Positions 7,962-16,079 of a DNA stretch of 64,000 nucleotides are shown here, one piece after another. Positions within the stretch are counted from its first letter, which is position 1, and every line of letters begins with the position of its first letter. The notes under the pieces are model-generated. The model made no database searches. It was given only the letters and a program-made list of their open reading frames with translations, and was not told where the DNA came from. Source of the DNA: an uncultured Lachnospiraceae bacterium (GTDB lineage Bacteria > Bacillota > Clostridia > Lachnospirales > Lachnospiraceae); NCBI GenBank assembly GCA_910586705.1, contig CAJUJK010000016.1:1-64000 (forward strand). The letters are read 5' to 3'. The position numbers and the translations under genes were made by a program.

Positions 7962-9920
7962 TTATCCTTTTTCTATCAGTATGCCGTCCCGGTAAGCCTG
8001 CAGGAGTTCCTCCAGCTGGTGAATGGTCTCCCTGAGCTCCGCGCCGATCTCCGTATCCGAAATTTTCTGGCGCAGGGCGGTCGTCTCTAAAATAAAGGAA
8101 TCCGAAAAGATATCCGACTCATGGAGAATCGCCGACTCCGTGGACTCGAAAGGCTCATGCGCCACAAGCCGCATACCGTGGGAATTGACGACCAGCGTAT
8201 ATCCGGCTATGCCGGTCTTATCCTGATAAGCCTTGGAAAACCCGCCGTCGATTACCAGAAGTTTCCCGCCGCACCGAATCGGCGTCTCACCCTTTTTCCG
8301 CTCCACAGGCACATGCCCGTTCACGATATGGGAACATGACTCGTCCAGACCGAACTCCTGCAGGATCCGGTTTACCACCATCTCGCTGTCAAGAAGCCGG
8401 TAATAGGCATTTTTTGTCTCCTTGTGCAGCTCCTTGTCGTCCACCAGATACCGCTCGAAGGTTGCCATCTTATCCTTGCCGAACACCGGGGAATTGGGTC
8501 CCGCCCAGATATACCATATAATATCCTGCCCTTTCAGCTTCTCCTTCAGGTCATGGGAATAGTACCCTTTTCTGGCATAATGTTCCAGCACATCGTAAAG
8601 CGCCTTGCCGCTGTACTCCTCCCCATAAACGTTGACCTTGTTAAAGTTTCCCTCCTCATCCATGGGCACACAGCCGTGGTAGAGCAGGTTGGAATTGTAC
8701 ACCTTATACAGCCCGCCCTTGGAAAAGAGGAAACGCACATGCTTCTGCAGCTTTTCGCATTTCACAAACGCCTGCCTGAGCCGCTCCATCACCTGCTCTT
8801 CCCCCGCCGTCAGCTCGTAGGGGCGGTTTCTGTTTATGGTAGGGAAATCCACGTCCTTCAAGGCGTAGGAAACCCCGTCAAGCACAAGCGCCTTGTTCTC
8901 ATAATCAATGTGCTCCAGCAGCAGCCTGTCCTGCATGGCAAACTCGGGGCGTCTCATAATCAGCTGCCCTTCCAGCTTGAACTGCAGCACGGCAATCGCC
9001 TTGTGCATTTTCATGTCAAGACTTAAGTCCTTGGTGTCGTAATCCGTATTGTACTTGATGGCGAACGCCCCGCAGTCCGTGTCCCTATACGTGTCCAGCG
9101 CAAAGGTGGCAAGCGGGATCAGATTGATGCCGTAGCCCTCCTCCAAGGTGTCCAGATTGCCATACCTCGCCGCCATGCGGATCACATTCGCGATGCACGC
9201 CAGATGACCGCTCGCCGCCCCCATCCATACAATGTCGTGGTTCCCCCACTGGACATCCACCGAATGATACTGGCAGAGCGTGTCCAGAATGATATGCGGT
9301 CCCGGTCCCCTGTCGTAAATATCGCCCACGATGTGCAGGTGGTCGATCACCAGTCTCTGGATCAGATTGCTCAGTGCGACGATAAATTCCGGCGCCCTGC
9401 CGATGCGGATAATGGTATGGATAATCTCATTATAATATGCCTCTTTGTCCTGCACCTCCGCCTTCTCCGTAATCAGCTCCTCGATAATATAGGAAAAATC
9501 TTTCGGCAGCGCCTTCCTCACCTTGGAGCGGGTGTATTTGGAAGAAACCCGCTTGGTGATCTGCACCAGTCTGTGCAGCGTGATCTTATACCAGTCCTCA
9601 ATCGAAGCTTCGTCCTCTTCCTGCATGACAATATCCAGCTTTTCCTCGGGATAATAGATCAGCGTCGCCAGACTTTTTTTGTCCTTGATGCTTAAGGTGT
9701 TGCCGAACTCCTCGTCGATTTTCCTGCGCACAGAGCCGGAGCCGTTTTTCAGGATATGATTGAACTGCTCGTATTCCCCGTGGATATCCGTCATAAAGTG
9801 CTCCGTGCCCTTGGGCAGGTTCAGGATCGCCTGCAGATTGATAATCTCCGTGGAAGCCGCCGCAATCGTCGGATACTGCTTTGCCAAACTTTTCAAGTAT
9901 TTTAACTCTAAATCGTCCAT
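7962..9920 (-). CDS. fbp: Fructose-1,6-bisphosphatase, class III
   Basis: About 652 residues, the usual length for the Firmicutes class III enzyme, which hydrolyses fructose-1,6-bisphosphate to fructose-6-phosphate in gluconeogenesis. Metallophosphatase motifs are present: DIHGEYEQF, GDIYDRGPGPH and WGNHDIVWMG. ATG 9920 is preferred because AGAGGAG precedes it by six bases and the product then starts MDDLELKYLKSLAKQYP. An in-frame GTG at 9962 overlaps the dapB stop (GTGA) and would add 14 residues; translational coupling through it cannot be excluded. It is the third gene of the lysine-riboswitch transcription unit, although a terminator precedes dapB. Confidence 0.95.
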   Translation of the reverse strand: MDDLELKYLKSLAKQYPTIAAASTEIINLQAILNLPKGTEHFMTDIHGEYEQFNHILKNGSGSVRRKIDEEFGNTLSIKDKKSLATLIYYPEEKLDIVMQEEDEASIEDWYKITLHRLVQITKRVSSKYTRSKVRKALPKDFSYIIEELITEKAEVQDKEAYYNEIIHTIIRIGRAPEFIVALSNLIQRLVIDHLHIVGDIYDRGPGPHIILDTLCQYHSVDVQWGNHDIVWMGAASGHLACIANVIRMAARYGNLDTLEEGYGINLIPLATFALDTYRDTDCGAFAIKYNTDYDTKDLSLDMKMHKAIAVLQFKLEGQLIMRRPEFAMQDRLLLEHIDYENKALVLDGVSYALKDVDFPTINRNRPYELTAGEEQVMERLRQAFVKCEKLQKHVRFLFSKGGLYKVYNSNLLYHGCVPMDEEGNFNKVNVYGEEYSGKALYDVLEHYARKGYYSHDLKEKLKGQDIIWYIWAGPNSPVFGKDKMATFERYLVDDKELHKETKNAYYRLLDSEMVVNRILQEFGLDESCSHIVNGHVPVERKKGETPIRCGGKLLVIDGGFSKAYQDKTGIAGYTLVVNSHGMRLVAHEPFESTESAILHESDIFSDSFILETTALRQKISDTEIGAELRETIHQLEELLQAYRDGILIEKG

Positions 9921-9958
9921 CTGCTTCTCCTCTGCTGCGAGTGATTTAGAAGTTCTTT

Positions 9959-10714
9959 TCACTCTATTACATCAGCCATATCATACAGTCCCGCGGGTTT
10001 CCCTGCGAGGAATTTCGCCGCCTGAATGGCGCCCTTCCCGAAAACCGCCTTTGAGTATGCCCTGTGGGAAAAGGTAACCACCTCGTCAGCCCCCGCAAAG
10101 ATCACGTCGTGGTCGCCCACAATGGTGCCGCCCCTGACCGCGCTGATGCCGATCTCCTTCGCGTCCCTCTTCTGTCTGACCTGACTTCTGTCATAGACGT
10201 ATGTAAAGCTGCTTTCCATCTCCTCATTGATGGAATCCGCCAGTGCCAGCGCCGTGCCGCTGGGCGCGTCCAGCTTCTGGTTATGATGCTTTTCCACAAT
10301 CTCGATGTCGAACCCCGCCGGGGACAGTGTCTTTGCCGCTTCCTTTAAAAGTTTCAGAAGCATATTGATGCCTAGCGACATATTCGCGGATTTCAAAACC
10401 GCCACCTGCTTCGACGTCTCCTGCACCTTTGCAAGCTGCGCCTCGGAAAGCCCGGTGGTACACAGCACGCAGGGCACCTTCTTGTCTGCGCAGTAGTCAA
10501 GCAGGGCATCCACCGCAGCCGCCACGGAAAAGTCAATCACCGCGTCCGCCGCAACCGTGCATTCCCCGATCGTGGAAAACACCGGATACGGATTTTTCCC
10601 CTCGTCCCTTGCGTCCACACCCGCCACAATCTCTATCTCCTCATCCGCCGCGATCAGAGAGCGAATCGTCTGTCCCATCTTACCGTTGCAGCCGTGCATA
10701 ATCACTTTTGTCAT
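9959..10714 (-). CDS. dapB: 4-hydroxy-tetrahydrodipicolinate reductase
   Basis: 251 residues, second of the two dap steps here; it reduces the DapA product with NAD(P)H on the way to diaminopimelate and lysine. N-terminal nucleotide-binding motif HGCNGKMG, catalytic EKHHNQKLDAPSGTA loop, and a C-terminal segment typical of DapB. AGGAG lies upstream of the ATG. The stop codon overlaps an in-frame GTG of fbp. It is 125 bases downstream of dapA with a hairpin between them, so it may be partly uncoupled from dapA. Confidence 0.97.
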   Translation of the reverse strand: MTKVIMHGCNGKMGQTIRSLIAADEEIEIVAGVDARDEGKNPYPVFSTIGECTVAADAVIDFSVAAAVDALLDYCADKKVPCVLCTTGLSEAQLAKVQETSKQVAVLKSANMSLGINMLLKLLKEAAKTLSPAGFDIEIVEKHHNQKLDAPSGTALALADSINEEMESSFTYVYDRSQVRQKRDAKEIGISAVRGGTIVGDHDVIFAGADEVVTFSHRAYSKAVFGKGAIQAAKFLAGKPAGLYDMADVIE

Positions 10715-10791
10715 GTTGCGTCTCCTTTCTTATCCATAAATAATGCGAAACGCAATTCACCGGATGAACGTTTCACAATTTTCTAACATTT

Positions 10792-10824
10792 GAAAACATC
10801 TGCCGAGACATTTCCCGACAGATG
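10792..10824 (-). terminator. Intrinsic terminator between dapA and dapB
   Basis: On the minus strand CATCTGTCGGGA pairs with TCTCGGCAGATG (12 pairs, two of them G-T) over a four-base loop, followed by TTTTC. It lies just after the dapA stop and would lower transcription into dapB-fbp. Confidence 0.75.
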
Positions 10825-10839
10825 CCTTTTCTTCTTACT

Positions 10840-11724
10840 TTAAAGAATCCCATAGTCCTGCATTGCCTTCTTTAAGCGCTCCACATTCTGGGGCTCCATG
10901 TCGGAGAGGGGCATATGTAATCCGCCCACTTCCTTGCCCATCAGATTCAGCGCCGCTTTCACGGGAATCGGATTCACCTCGCTAAAAAGCGCGTCACACA
11001 GGTCGACCGCGCGAAGCTGCTCTTTCCTGCTGCCCGCCACATCCCCGTCGAGGAATTTCTGGCAGATATCATGGGTCTGCTTCGGCGCCACATTGGACAG
11101 TACGGAAATCACACCGATGCCGCCCAGAGACATGATCGGCACGATCTGGTCGTCGTTGCCGGAGTACAGGTCCACCTTATCCCCTGCCAGAGACATCAGC
11201 TTGGCAATCTGTCCGATATTGCCGCTGGCTTCCTTGATGCCCACGATATTCTCCACTTCCGTGCAGAGTCTCGCCGCCGTCTGGGGCTGGATGTTACATC
11301 CCGTGCGGCTGGGCACATTGTAAAGGATGATGGGCAGTTTCACGGAGTCCGCAATCTTTTTATAATGGGCGTAGAGACCGTTCTGGGTCGCTTTGTTGTA
11401 GTAGGGCGTCACCAGAAGCAGACCGTCCGCACCGTACTTTTCCGCCTCCGTGGAAAGATAAACCGCCGTCTCCGTGCAGTTCGATCCCGTTCCCGCTACC
11501 ACCGGGACCCTGCCCTTCACCGTCTCAATACAGAAACGGATCAGATCCAGATGCTCCTCGTGGGTCAGCGTGGAGGACTCTCCCGTCGTACCGCAGACGA
11601 TAATGGCATCCGTGCCTCCCGCGATCTGGAACTCCACAAGCTCCGCAAATTTCTCGTAATTGATACTGCCGTCCGCATGAAATGGTGTGACGATCGCCAC
11701 GCCCGCTCCCTTAAAAATTGCCAT
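10840..11724 (-). CDS. dapA: 4-hydroxy-tetrahydrodipicolinate synthase
   Basis: 294 residues, a TIM-barrel class I aldolase that condenses pyruvate with aspartate semialdehyde, the committed step to diaminopimelate/lysine. Schiff-base Lys164 is in VGIKEASGN, Tyr136 in ILYNVPSRTG, and CGTTGESSTLTHEEH is the substrate-binding loop. ATG 11724 follows GAGAGGAG; the open frame further upstream runs through the riboswitch and is not coding. A lysine riboswitch and an attenuator terminator precede it. Confidence 0.98.
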   Translation of the reverse strand: MAIFKGAGVAIVTPFHADGSINYEKFAELVEFQIAGGTDAIIVCGTTGESSTLTHEEHLDLIRFCIETVKGRVPVVAGTGSNCTETAVYLSTEAEKYGADGLLLVTPYYNKATQNGLYAHYKKIADSVKLPIILYNVPSRTGCNIQPQTAARLCTEVENIVGIKEASGNIGQIAKLMSLAGDKVDLYSGNDDQIVPIMSLGGIGVISVLSNVAPKQTHDICQKFLDGDVAGSRKEQLRAVDLCDALFSEVNPIPVKAALNLMGKEVGGLHMPLSDMEPQNVERLKKAMQDYGIL

Positions 11725-11740
11725 AGTTATCTCCTCTCTG

Positions 11741-11774
11741 AAATGATAAAGAGCCGACCGCACAGGGTCAGCTC
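11741..11774 (-). terminator. Attenuator terminator of the lysine riboswitch
   Basis: On the minus strand GAGCTGACC, loop CTGTGC, GGTCGGCTC then TTTATCATTT. It lies between the aptamer and the dapA ribosome binding site, as expected for a transcriptional OFF switch that terminates when lysine is bound. Confidence 0.85.
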
Positions 11775-11798
11775 CATAATTCTTCCGTCTCCGGTCTG

Positions 11799-11960
11799 GA
11801 TAGCGCCCCATCGTAACGATGACAGTCATACAGCTCTTAACTGTATGCCCAAGGTAAAAACTTGCAGGTCGTCTCTCCTTTCGGCGCCCTCTCCTTTCCG
11901 GGCATTTCCCCTGTGCCTGTCACATCCATGCCCGTACTGATAGATAACGCAACCTCTATC
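11799..11960 (-). promoter_or_regulatory. Lysine riboswitch (L-box) aptamer
   Basis: The minus-strand leader starts GATAGAGGTTGCG and ends GATGGGGCGCTATC; GATAG and CTATC form P1. Conserved L-box elements lie between: AGTA after the first arm, GGGCGCCGAAAGGAG, a CTTGGGC segment and a late ACTGTCATCG arm. Known L-boxes bind free lysine and repress lysine synthesis or transport genes. It controls dapA and, by read-through, dapB-fbp. Confidence 0.92.
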
Positions 11961-11989
11961 AAACTCTATGCTGTTGTTTACTATGGTTT

Positions 11990-12018
11990 ATCATAACACC
12001 CGGATTCATCCGTGTCAA
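11990..12018 (-). promoter_or_regulatory. SigA-type promoter of the dapA riboswitch leader
   Basis: On the minus strand TTGACA (12018-12013) and TATGAT (11995-11990) with a 17-base spacer, immediately upstream of the aptamer; the -35 overlaps the last codons of the corrinoid adenosyltransferase gene. Confidence 0.85.
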
Positions 12019-12515
12019 TCCCATATCTTAAAATGCATGGTTTCCACCTTCGTCACCTGATCCGCCAGCGCGCAGACCCTGTCGTTTAACGTGATACCCG
12101 TCATAATGATATCCATCTCCTCCGGCTTTCCCGAAAGAAGATTCTTTAGCTCTTCCACCGTGATAATGCCGTTGTCGATCAGACCCAGCACTTCATCCAG
12201 AATCAGCAGGGAACATTCCCCCGTGTTCAGGATCTTTTTCGCAAAATTCAATCCGTTTCTGATGTTGCGGCTCTCCTCCTCCTTGCGCTCGTCGGAAAGC
12301 TGCGAAAAATCTTCCTCAGATTTCTCGAAACGGAAGATTTTGATCTCCGGCTCAAGACGCTTCACAAACTCCGATTCCGTCAGCCCGCGCCCTTTCAGAA
12401 ACTGTATGATGACGACATATTCTCCCTCACATGCCGACTGAATCGCGCGCCCCAGCGCCGCCGGGGACTTCCCGTGCCCTTCCCCGCTATATATCTGAAT
12501 CCTGCCTTTTTCCAT
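12015..12515 (-). CDS. cobO: Corrinoid adenosyltransferase (CobO/BtuR family)
   Basis: 166 residues. The Walker A loop GEGHGKSPAALG near the N-terminus and LLILDEVLGLIDNG in the middle match ATP:cob(I)alamin/cob(I)yrinate adenosyltransferases of the CobA/CobO/BtuR class, which make the adenosyl-cobalamin form. The Ser following GK, in place of the more usual T, fits variants of the family. The start may be ATG 12515 (after GGGGTG) or GTG 12524. No cobalamin synthesis genes flank it, so a salvage role or a family paralogue is possible. No riboswitch was seen upstream. Confidence 0.82.
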   Translation of the reverse strand: MEKGRIQIYSGEGHGKSPAALGRAIQSACEGEYVVIIQFLKGRGLTESEFVKRLEPEIKIFRFEKSEEDFSQLSDERKEEESRNIRNGLNFAKKILNTGECSLLILDEVLGLIDNGIITVEELKNLLSGKPEEMDIIMTGITLNDRVCALADQVTKVETMHFKIWD

Positions 12516-12623
12516 AGCCAGCACCCCGTACTCTCATAAGTTACATAACATATATAAGCTCAGAATAGCACAATCCTTCTGTTGATGCAAGCCGTTACTT
12601 TATGCCCGCGACACCTGCAAGCC

Positions 12624-13256
12624 TCACTCCTCTTCCACAAGCTCCAGCTTGCTGACGGAAACCTCATAGGCAATCCTCCGCTCCAGCTGCTCCTCCGACA
12701 ATTTTTTCATATATTCCCGACTCTGGATCCTGCCCCAGATGGCACAGCGGCTTCCCACCTCGAAATTGCTGGCAAATCTGGCGTTGCGCCCCCAGCAGAT
12801 ACAGGGTATGTAATCCGATTTCCCGTAAGGTCTGTTCACCGCCAGAAGCAGGTCCGCAATCTCCCTGCCAAGCGGCGTCTTGCGGTAAACCGGCGCTTTA
12901 CAGATATAACCGTCCAGAAAAATCTGGTTTGTCTTTGCCCCTTCCCCGATATCGTCCACAAACTCAATCTCCCGCGCAAACACGGACAAAACCAGCCTGT
13001 TCTTTCTCTCCTCGTGCCTGTTATAAGAGCGGAACTGTCCTGTGATACATATCTTCATTCCCTTGTAGTCCTCATTTACGTCAATGAGCCTCTCAGACAC
13101 CATCACCGGTATGATATCAGTTGACTCACTGAGTCGGTCCACACTGATATCTACCATATAAAAGCCCTCTCCGAAAATCTCGTGGCTGAAGGAAAAATCG
13201 CTTACGATCTCCCCCATAACCGCCACCTGGTTGTTTTCAATTACCTTATCCGTCAT
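12624..13256 (-). CDS. SSB-like protein with two OB folds
   Basis: 210 residues that divide into two related halves, each with single-stranded DNA-binding (SSB/PriB-like) OB-fold features: residues 8-102 (VAVMGEIVSDFSF ... GMKICITGQFRSYNR) and 109-208 (QIFLDGYICKAPVYRKTPLG ... CAIWGRIQSREY). The second half has the classic SSB pattern of GREIADLLLAVNRPYG. There is no acidic SSB C-terminal tail of the DIPF type, though the end is EEE. ATG 13256 is chosen for GGAGG five bases upstream. It is a single gene transcribed away from typA. It is unlikely to be the main replication SSB, whose usual rpsF-ssb-rpsR context is absent. Confidence 0.75.
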   Translation of the reverse strand: MTDKVIENNQVAVMGEIVSDFSFSHEIFGEGFYMVDISVDRLSESTDIIPVMVSERLIDVNEDYKGMKICITGQFRSYNRHEERKNRLVLSVFAREIEFVDDIGEGAKTNQIFLDGYICKAPVYRKTPLGREIADLLLAVNRPYGKSDYIPCICWGRNARFASNFEVGSRCAIWGRIQSREYMKKLSEEQLERRIAYEVSVSKLELVEEE

Positions 13257-13374
13257 GTTTTCCTCCATTCTGCTCAAGTATTTCAATGCCATTTAAAAAC
13301 TGACCCTGAACTGTTATTGTATTATCAATATATAAGATGTGGCGGGAAAATAGAACTGTAAGGGGTCGCGCGAC

Positions 13375-13403
13375 TTGCCAGAAGCACACGCAAGTGATAT
13401 AAT
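13375..13403 (+). promoter_or_regulatory. SigA-type promoter for typA
   Basis: TTGCCA (13375-13380) and consensus TATAAT (13398-13403) with 17-base spacing, 44 bases before the start codon. Confidence 0.8.
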
Positions 13404-13447
13404 CGTCGGTGGCTCAAAAGTCTATTTTTGCGAAAGGGTAATAAATT

Positions 13448-15289
13448 ATGAAACAGACAAGAGAAGATGTGAGAAATATAGCAATTATCGCCCACGTTGA
13501 CCACGGCAAGACCACGCTGGTGGACGAGCTGTTAAAGCAGAGCGGCGTATTCCGGGAAAATCAGGAAGTGGCGGAGCGCGTCATGGACTCCAACGACATT
13601 GAGAAGGAGCGCGGCATCACGATCCTCTCCAAAAACACCGCCGTCACCTACAAGGGAACCAAGATCAACATCATCGACACCCCCGGTCACGCGGACTTCG
13701 GCGGCGAGGTGGAGCGCGTGCTCAAGATGGTGGACGGCGTAATCCTTGTGGTGGACGCTTTTGAGGGACCCATGCCACAGACAAAATTCGTGCTGAAAAA
13801 GGCGCTGGAACTGGACCTTGCCGTGATCGTCTGCATCAATAAGTGCGACCGCCCCGAGGCGAGACCGATTCAGGTCGTGGATGAAGTGCTGGAACTTTTC
13901 ATGGACTTGGACGCCAACGACGAGCAGCTCGACTGTCCCTTCGTCTACGCTTCCGCAAAGACCGGCACCGCCACCACGCAGCTCACGGTGAAGGGTGGGA
14001 ACATGACCCCGCTCTTTGACACCATCATCGAGCACATTCCCGCGCCTCAGGGCGATCCCGACGCGGGCACCCAGCTTCTGGTGAGCACCATCGACTACAA
14101 CGAGTACGTGGGGCGGATCGGCGTCGGCAAAGTGGATAACGGCTCCGTGAAAGTCAATCAGGAAGTGGTCATTGTGAACCACCACGACCCCGACAAGATG
14201 AAGAAAGTAAAGATCAGCAAACTCTACGAGTACGACGGTCTGGACAAAGTGGAAGTAAAAGAGGCGAATATCGGCTCCATCGTGGCGATCTCCGGCATTG
14301 CGGATATCCATATCGGCGATACCCTCTGCTCTCCCGATGAGCCCAAGCCGATTCCCTTCCAGAAAATTTCGGAACCCACCATCGCCATGCATTTTTGCGT
14401 CAACGACTCCCCCCTTGCGGGCAAGGAGGGCAAATATGTGACCAGCCGCCATCTGCGCGACAGGCTTTTCAGAGAGCTTAACACGGACGTGTCCCTGCGG
14501 GTGGAGGAGACCGACACCACGGAGGCATTCAAGGTTTCCGGGCGCGGCGAGCTGCATCTCTCCGTGCTGATCGAGAATATGCGCAGGGAAGGCTACGAGT
14601 TTGCCGTGAGCAAGGCGGAAGTGCTCTACAAGACCGACGAGAACGGCAAAAAGACAGAGCCTATGGAGTTGTGCTACGTGGATGTGCCGGAAGAGTTTTC
14701 CGGGACTGTCATTGAAAAGCTCAGCCAGCGAAAGGGCGAGCTGAAAAATATGGGCATGGCGTCCGGCGGCTACTCCCGTCTGGAGTTTTCCATTCCCTCA
14801 AGAGGGCTGATCGGCTACCGCGGCGAATTTATGACCGATACCAAGGGCAACGGCATTATGAACACCATTTTTGACGGCTACGGTCCTTACAAGGGCGATA
14901 TCCAGTACCGCAAGCAGGGTTCCCTCATCGCCTTTGAGGCGGGCGAGGCCATCACCTACGGTCTCTACAACGCGCAGGAGCGCGGCACCCTCTTTATCGG
15001 ACCCGGCGAAAAAGTGTATTCCGGCATGATTGTCGGGCAGAACGGCCGTGGGGAGGACATCGAGCTGAATGTCTGCAAGAAAAAGCAGCTCACCAACACC
15101 CGCTCCTCCTCCGCGGATGAGGCGCTGCGCCTCACGCCGCCCAAGGTGTTAAGCCTGGAGCAGGCGCTTGAATTTATCGACACCGACGAGCTTCTGGAAG
15201 TGACGCCAGAAAGCCTCAGAATCCGAAAGAAGATTCTGGACCCGACGCTGAGAAAGCGGGCGGCGATTTCGGCGGCGGCGAAGAAATAG
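13448..15289 (+). CDS. typA: Translational GTPase TypA/BipA
   Basis: 613 residues, full family length. G1 AHVDHGKTTLVDELL, G2 region RGITILSKN, G3 DTPGHADFGG, G4 NKCDRPEARP and G5 SAKTG lie in the N-terminal GTPase domain, followed by domains II, III, V and the BipA-specific C-terminus (SRGLIGYRGEF, RSSSADEALRLTPP). It binds the 70S ribosome and helps 50S assembly and growth under stress such as cold. It has its own promoter and a terminator after the stop; the stop is followed by the convergent ParE-type toxin gene. Confidence 0.98.
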   Translation: MKQTREDVRNIAIIAHVDHGKTTLVDELLKQSGVFRENQEVAERVMDSNDIEKERGITILSKNTAVTYKGTKINIIDTPGHADFGGEVERVLKMVDGVILVVDAFEGPMPQTKFVLKKALELDLAVIVCINKCDRPEARPIQVVDEVLELFMDLDANDEQLDCPFVYASAKTGTATTQLTVKGGNMTPLFDTIIEHIPAPQGDPDAGTQLLVSTIDYNEYVGRIGVGKVDNGSVKVNQEVVIVNHHDPDKMKKVKISKLYEYDGLDKVEVKEANIGSIVAISGIADIHIGDTLCSPDEPKPIPFQKISEPTIAMHFCVNDSPLAGKEGKYVTSRHLRDRLFRELNTDVSLRVEETDTTEAFKVSGRGELHLSVLIENMRREGYEFAVSKAEVLYKTDENGKKTEPMELCYVDVPEEFSGTVIEKLSQRKGELKNMGMASGGYSRLEFSIPSRGLIGYRGEFMTDTKGNGIMNTIFDGYGPYKGDIQYRKQGSLIAFEAGEAITYGLYNAQERGTLFIGPGEKVYSGMIVGQNGRGEDIELNVCKKKQLTNTRSSSADEALRLTPPKVLSLEQALEFIDTDELLEVTPESLRIRKKILDPTLRKRAAISAAAKK

Positions 15290-15304
15290 AAGTGGAAAAA
15301 TAAC

Positions 15305-15338
15305 GCCGGGACGTCAAATCTGACATCCCGGCTGATTT
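15305..15338. terminator. Intrinsic terminator after typA
   Basis: GCCGGGACGTCA, loop AATC, TGACATCCCGGC with one mismatch, followed by TGATTTC. It also sits downstream of the convergent toxin gene. Confidence 0.8.
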
Positions 15339-15346
15339 CTGTATAG

Positions 15347-15694
15347 CTAGTCTTCCCAGTATTCCTCCCCCTCCCCAGAAATACTGCTAATTCCGAAAAG
15401 TATCTGGAGGAAATCCTGCTTTTCATTCAAAATGCGGATAATTCTTATGGTATCTTCATCAATTCGGTAAAAGATATAATTCGGTTTTACAAACCAACAA
15501 TAAAAGTCCGTCGGATAATCCAACAGTTCCTCCAACCGTTGCCCTTCTTCTGGAAATCTTTCCAACTGCCTTACCGTTTTCGTCAATTCCCGCACACAGT
15601 CTTTCGCCTTATCCCTGCCGAAATTTACGGAAATGTACGTTTTTATTCCCTGCAAATCTTCCAACGCTCTCGGTGCGTACATGATTTTATACAT
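15347..15694 (-). CDS. ParE/RelE-superfamily toxin
   Basis: 115 residues starting MYKIMYAPRALEDLQGIKTYI, with a central RFPEEGQRLEEL and the FVKPNYIFYRID...IIRILNEKQDF ending typical of the ParE/RelE toxin fold. Family members inhibit gyrase (ParE) or cleave mRNA at the ribosome (RelE); which applies here is not clear. It follows its Phd/YefM-type antitoxin with a one-base gap, making a standard antitoxin-first operon. The C-terminal GEGEEYWED tail is acidic and longer than usual. Confidence 0.85.
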   Translation of the reverse strand: MYKIMYAPRALEDLQGIKTYISVNFGRDKAKDCVRELTKTVRQLERFPEEGQRLEELLDYPTDFYCWFVKPNYIFYRIDEDTIRIIRILNEKQDFLQILFGISSISGEGEEYWED

Positions 15695-15695
15695 A

Positions 15696-15941
15696 TTACA
15701 CTCCCAGAGAGGCTTCTACCTCCTCCGCAGTCAGCCAGCCCTTTTCTCTGACAGACTGCTCCCCTTCTTCCAGTTTTGTCAGAAGCTGAAGCGTCGCTTT
15801 CAAACGGTCAAGCTCCTCCATATCTACAATAGCGTAAGCTCCCCTGCCATTCCGGGTCAAATACACTGGCTGGTTCACCCGCACCTCCTTTAACACCTCT
15901 GTATAGTTTCGCAAATCCGATATTGGCTTAATATTCGGCAT
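15696..15941 (-). CDS. Phd/YefM-type antitoxin
   Basis: 81 residues from ATG 15941 (GGGGG five bases upstream; an in-frame ATG at 15953 lies within that site). MPNIKPISDLRNYTEVLKEV and PVYLTRNGRGAYAIVDMEEL are the hallmark Phd/YefM N-terminal dimer and DNA-binding segments; the C-terminal part would wrap and neutralise the toxin. Such antitoxins also repress their own promoter. It forms a pair with the downstream ParE/RelE-type toxin. Confidence 0.9.
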   Translation of the reverse strand: MPNIKPISDLRNYTEVLKEVRVNQPVYLTRNGRGAYAIVDMEELDRLKATLQLLTKLEEGEQSVREKGWLTAEEVEASLGV

Positions 15942-15993
15942 AGTTTCCCCCATTCAGAATAGACTTATTTTCAATCTTATTATCATTTCCACT

Positions 15994-16022
15994 ATTATAT
16001 ACAATTCACAAACAAACAGCAA
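15994..16022 (-). promoter_or_regulatory. Promoter of the Phd/ParE-type toxin-antitoxin operon
   Basis: On the minus strand TTGCTG (16022-16017) and TATAAT (15999-15994) with a 17-base spacer, in a very AT-rich stretch before the antitoxin gene. Confidence 0.65.
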
Positions 16023-16061
16023 TAAAATGAACGCGCCAATTTATAACACATGGGTAGTCAG

Positions 16062-16078
16062 ACTCGCAAACCCGCGCT
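16062..16078. repeat. Fragment of intergenic repeat family B
   Basis: The 17-mer ACTCGCAAACCCGCGCT is identical to 44602-44618, the start of a longer repeat copy. Here only the first part is present, ending against the 3' end of mgtE. Confidence 0.6.
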
Positions 16079-16079
16079 G

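Noticed and set aside
13532..14557. 341-codon open frame opposite typA
   Set aside because: Antisense to a highly conserved gene; composition is the complement of typA and no family is recognisable.
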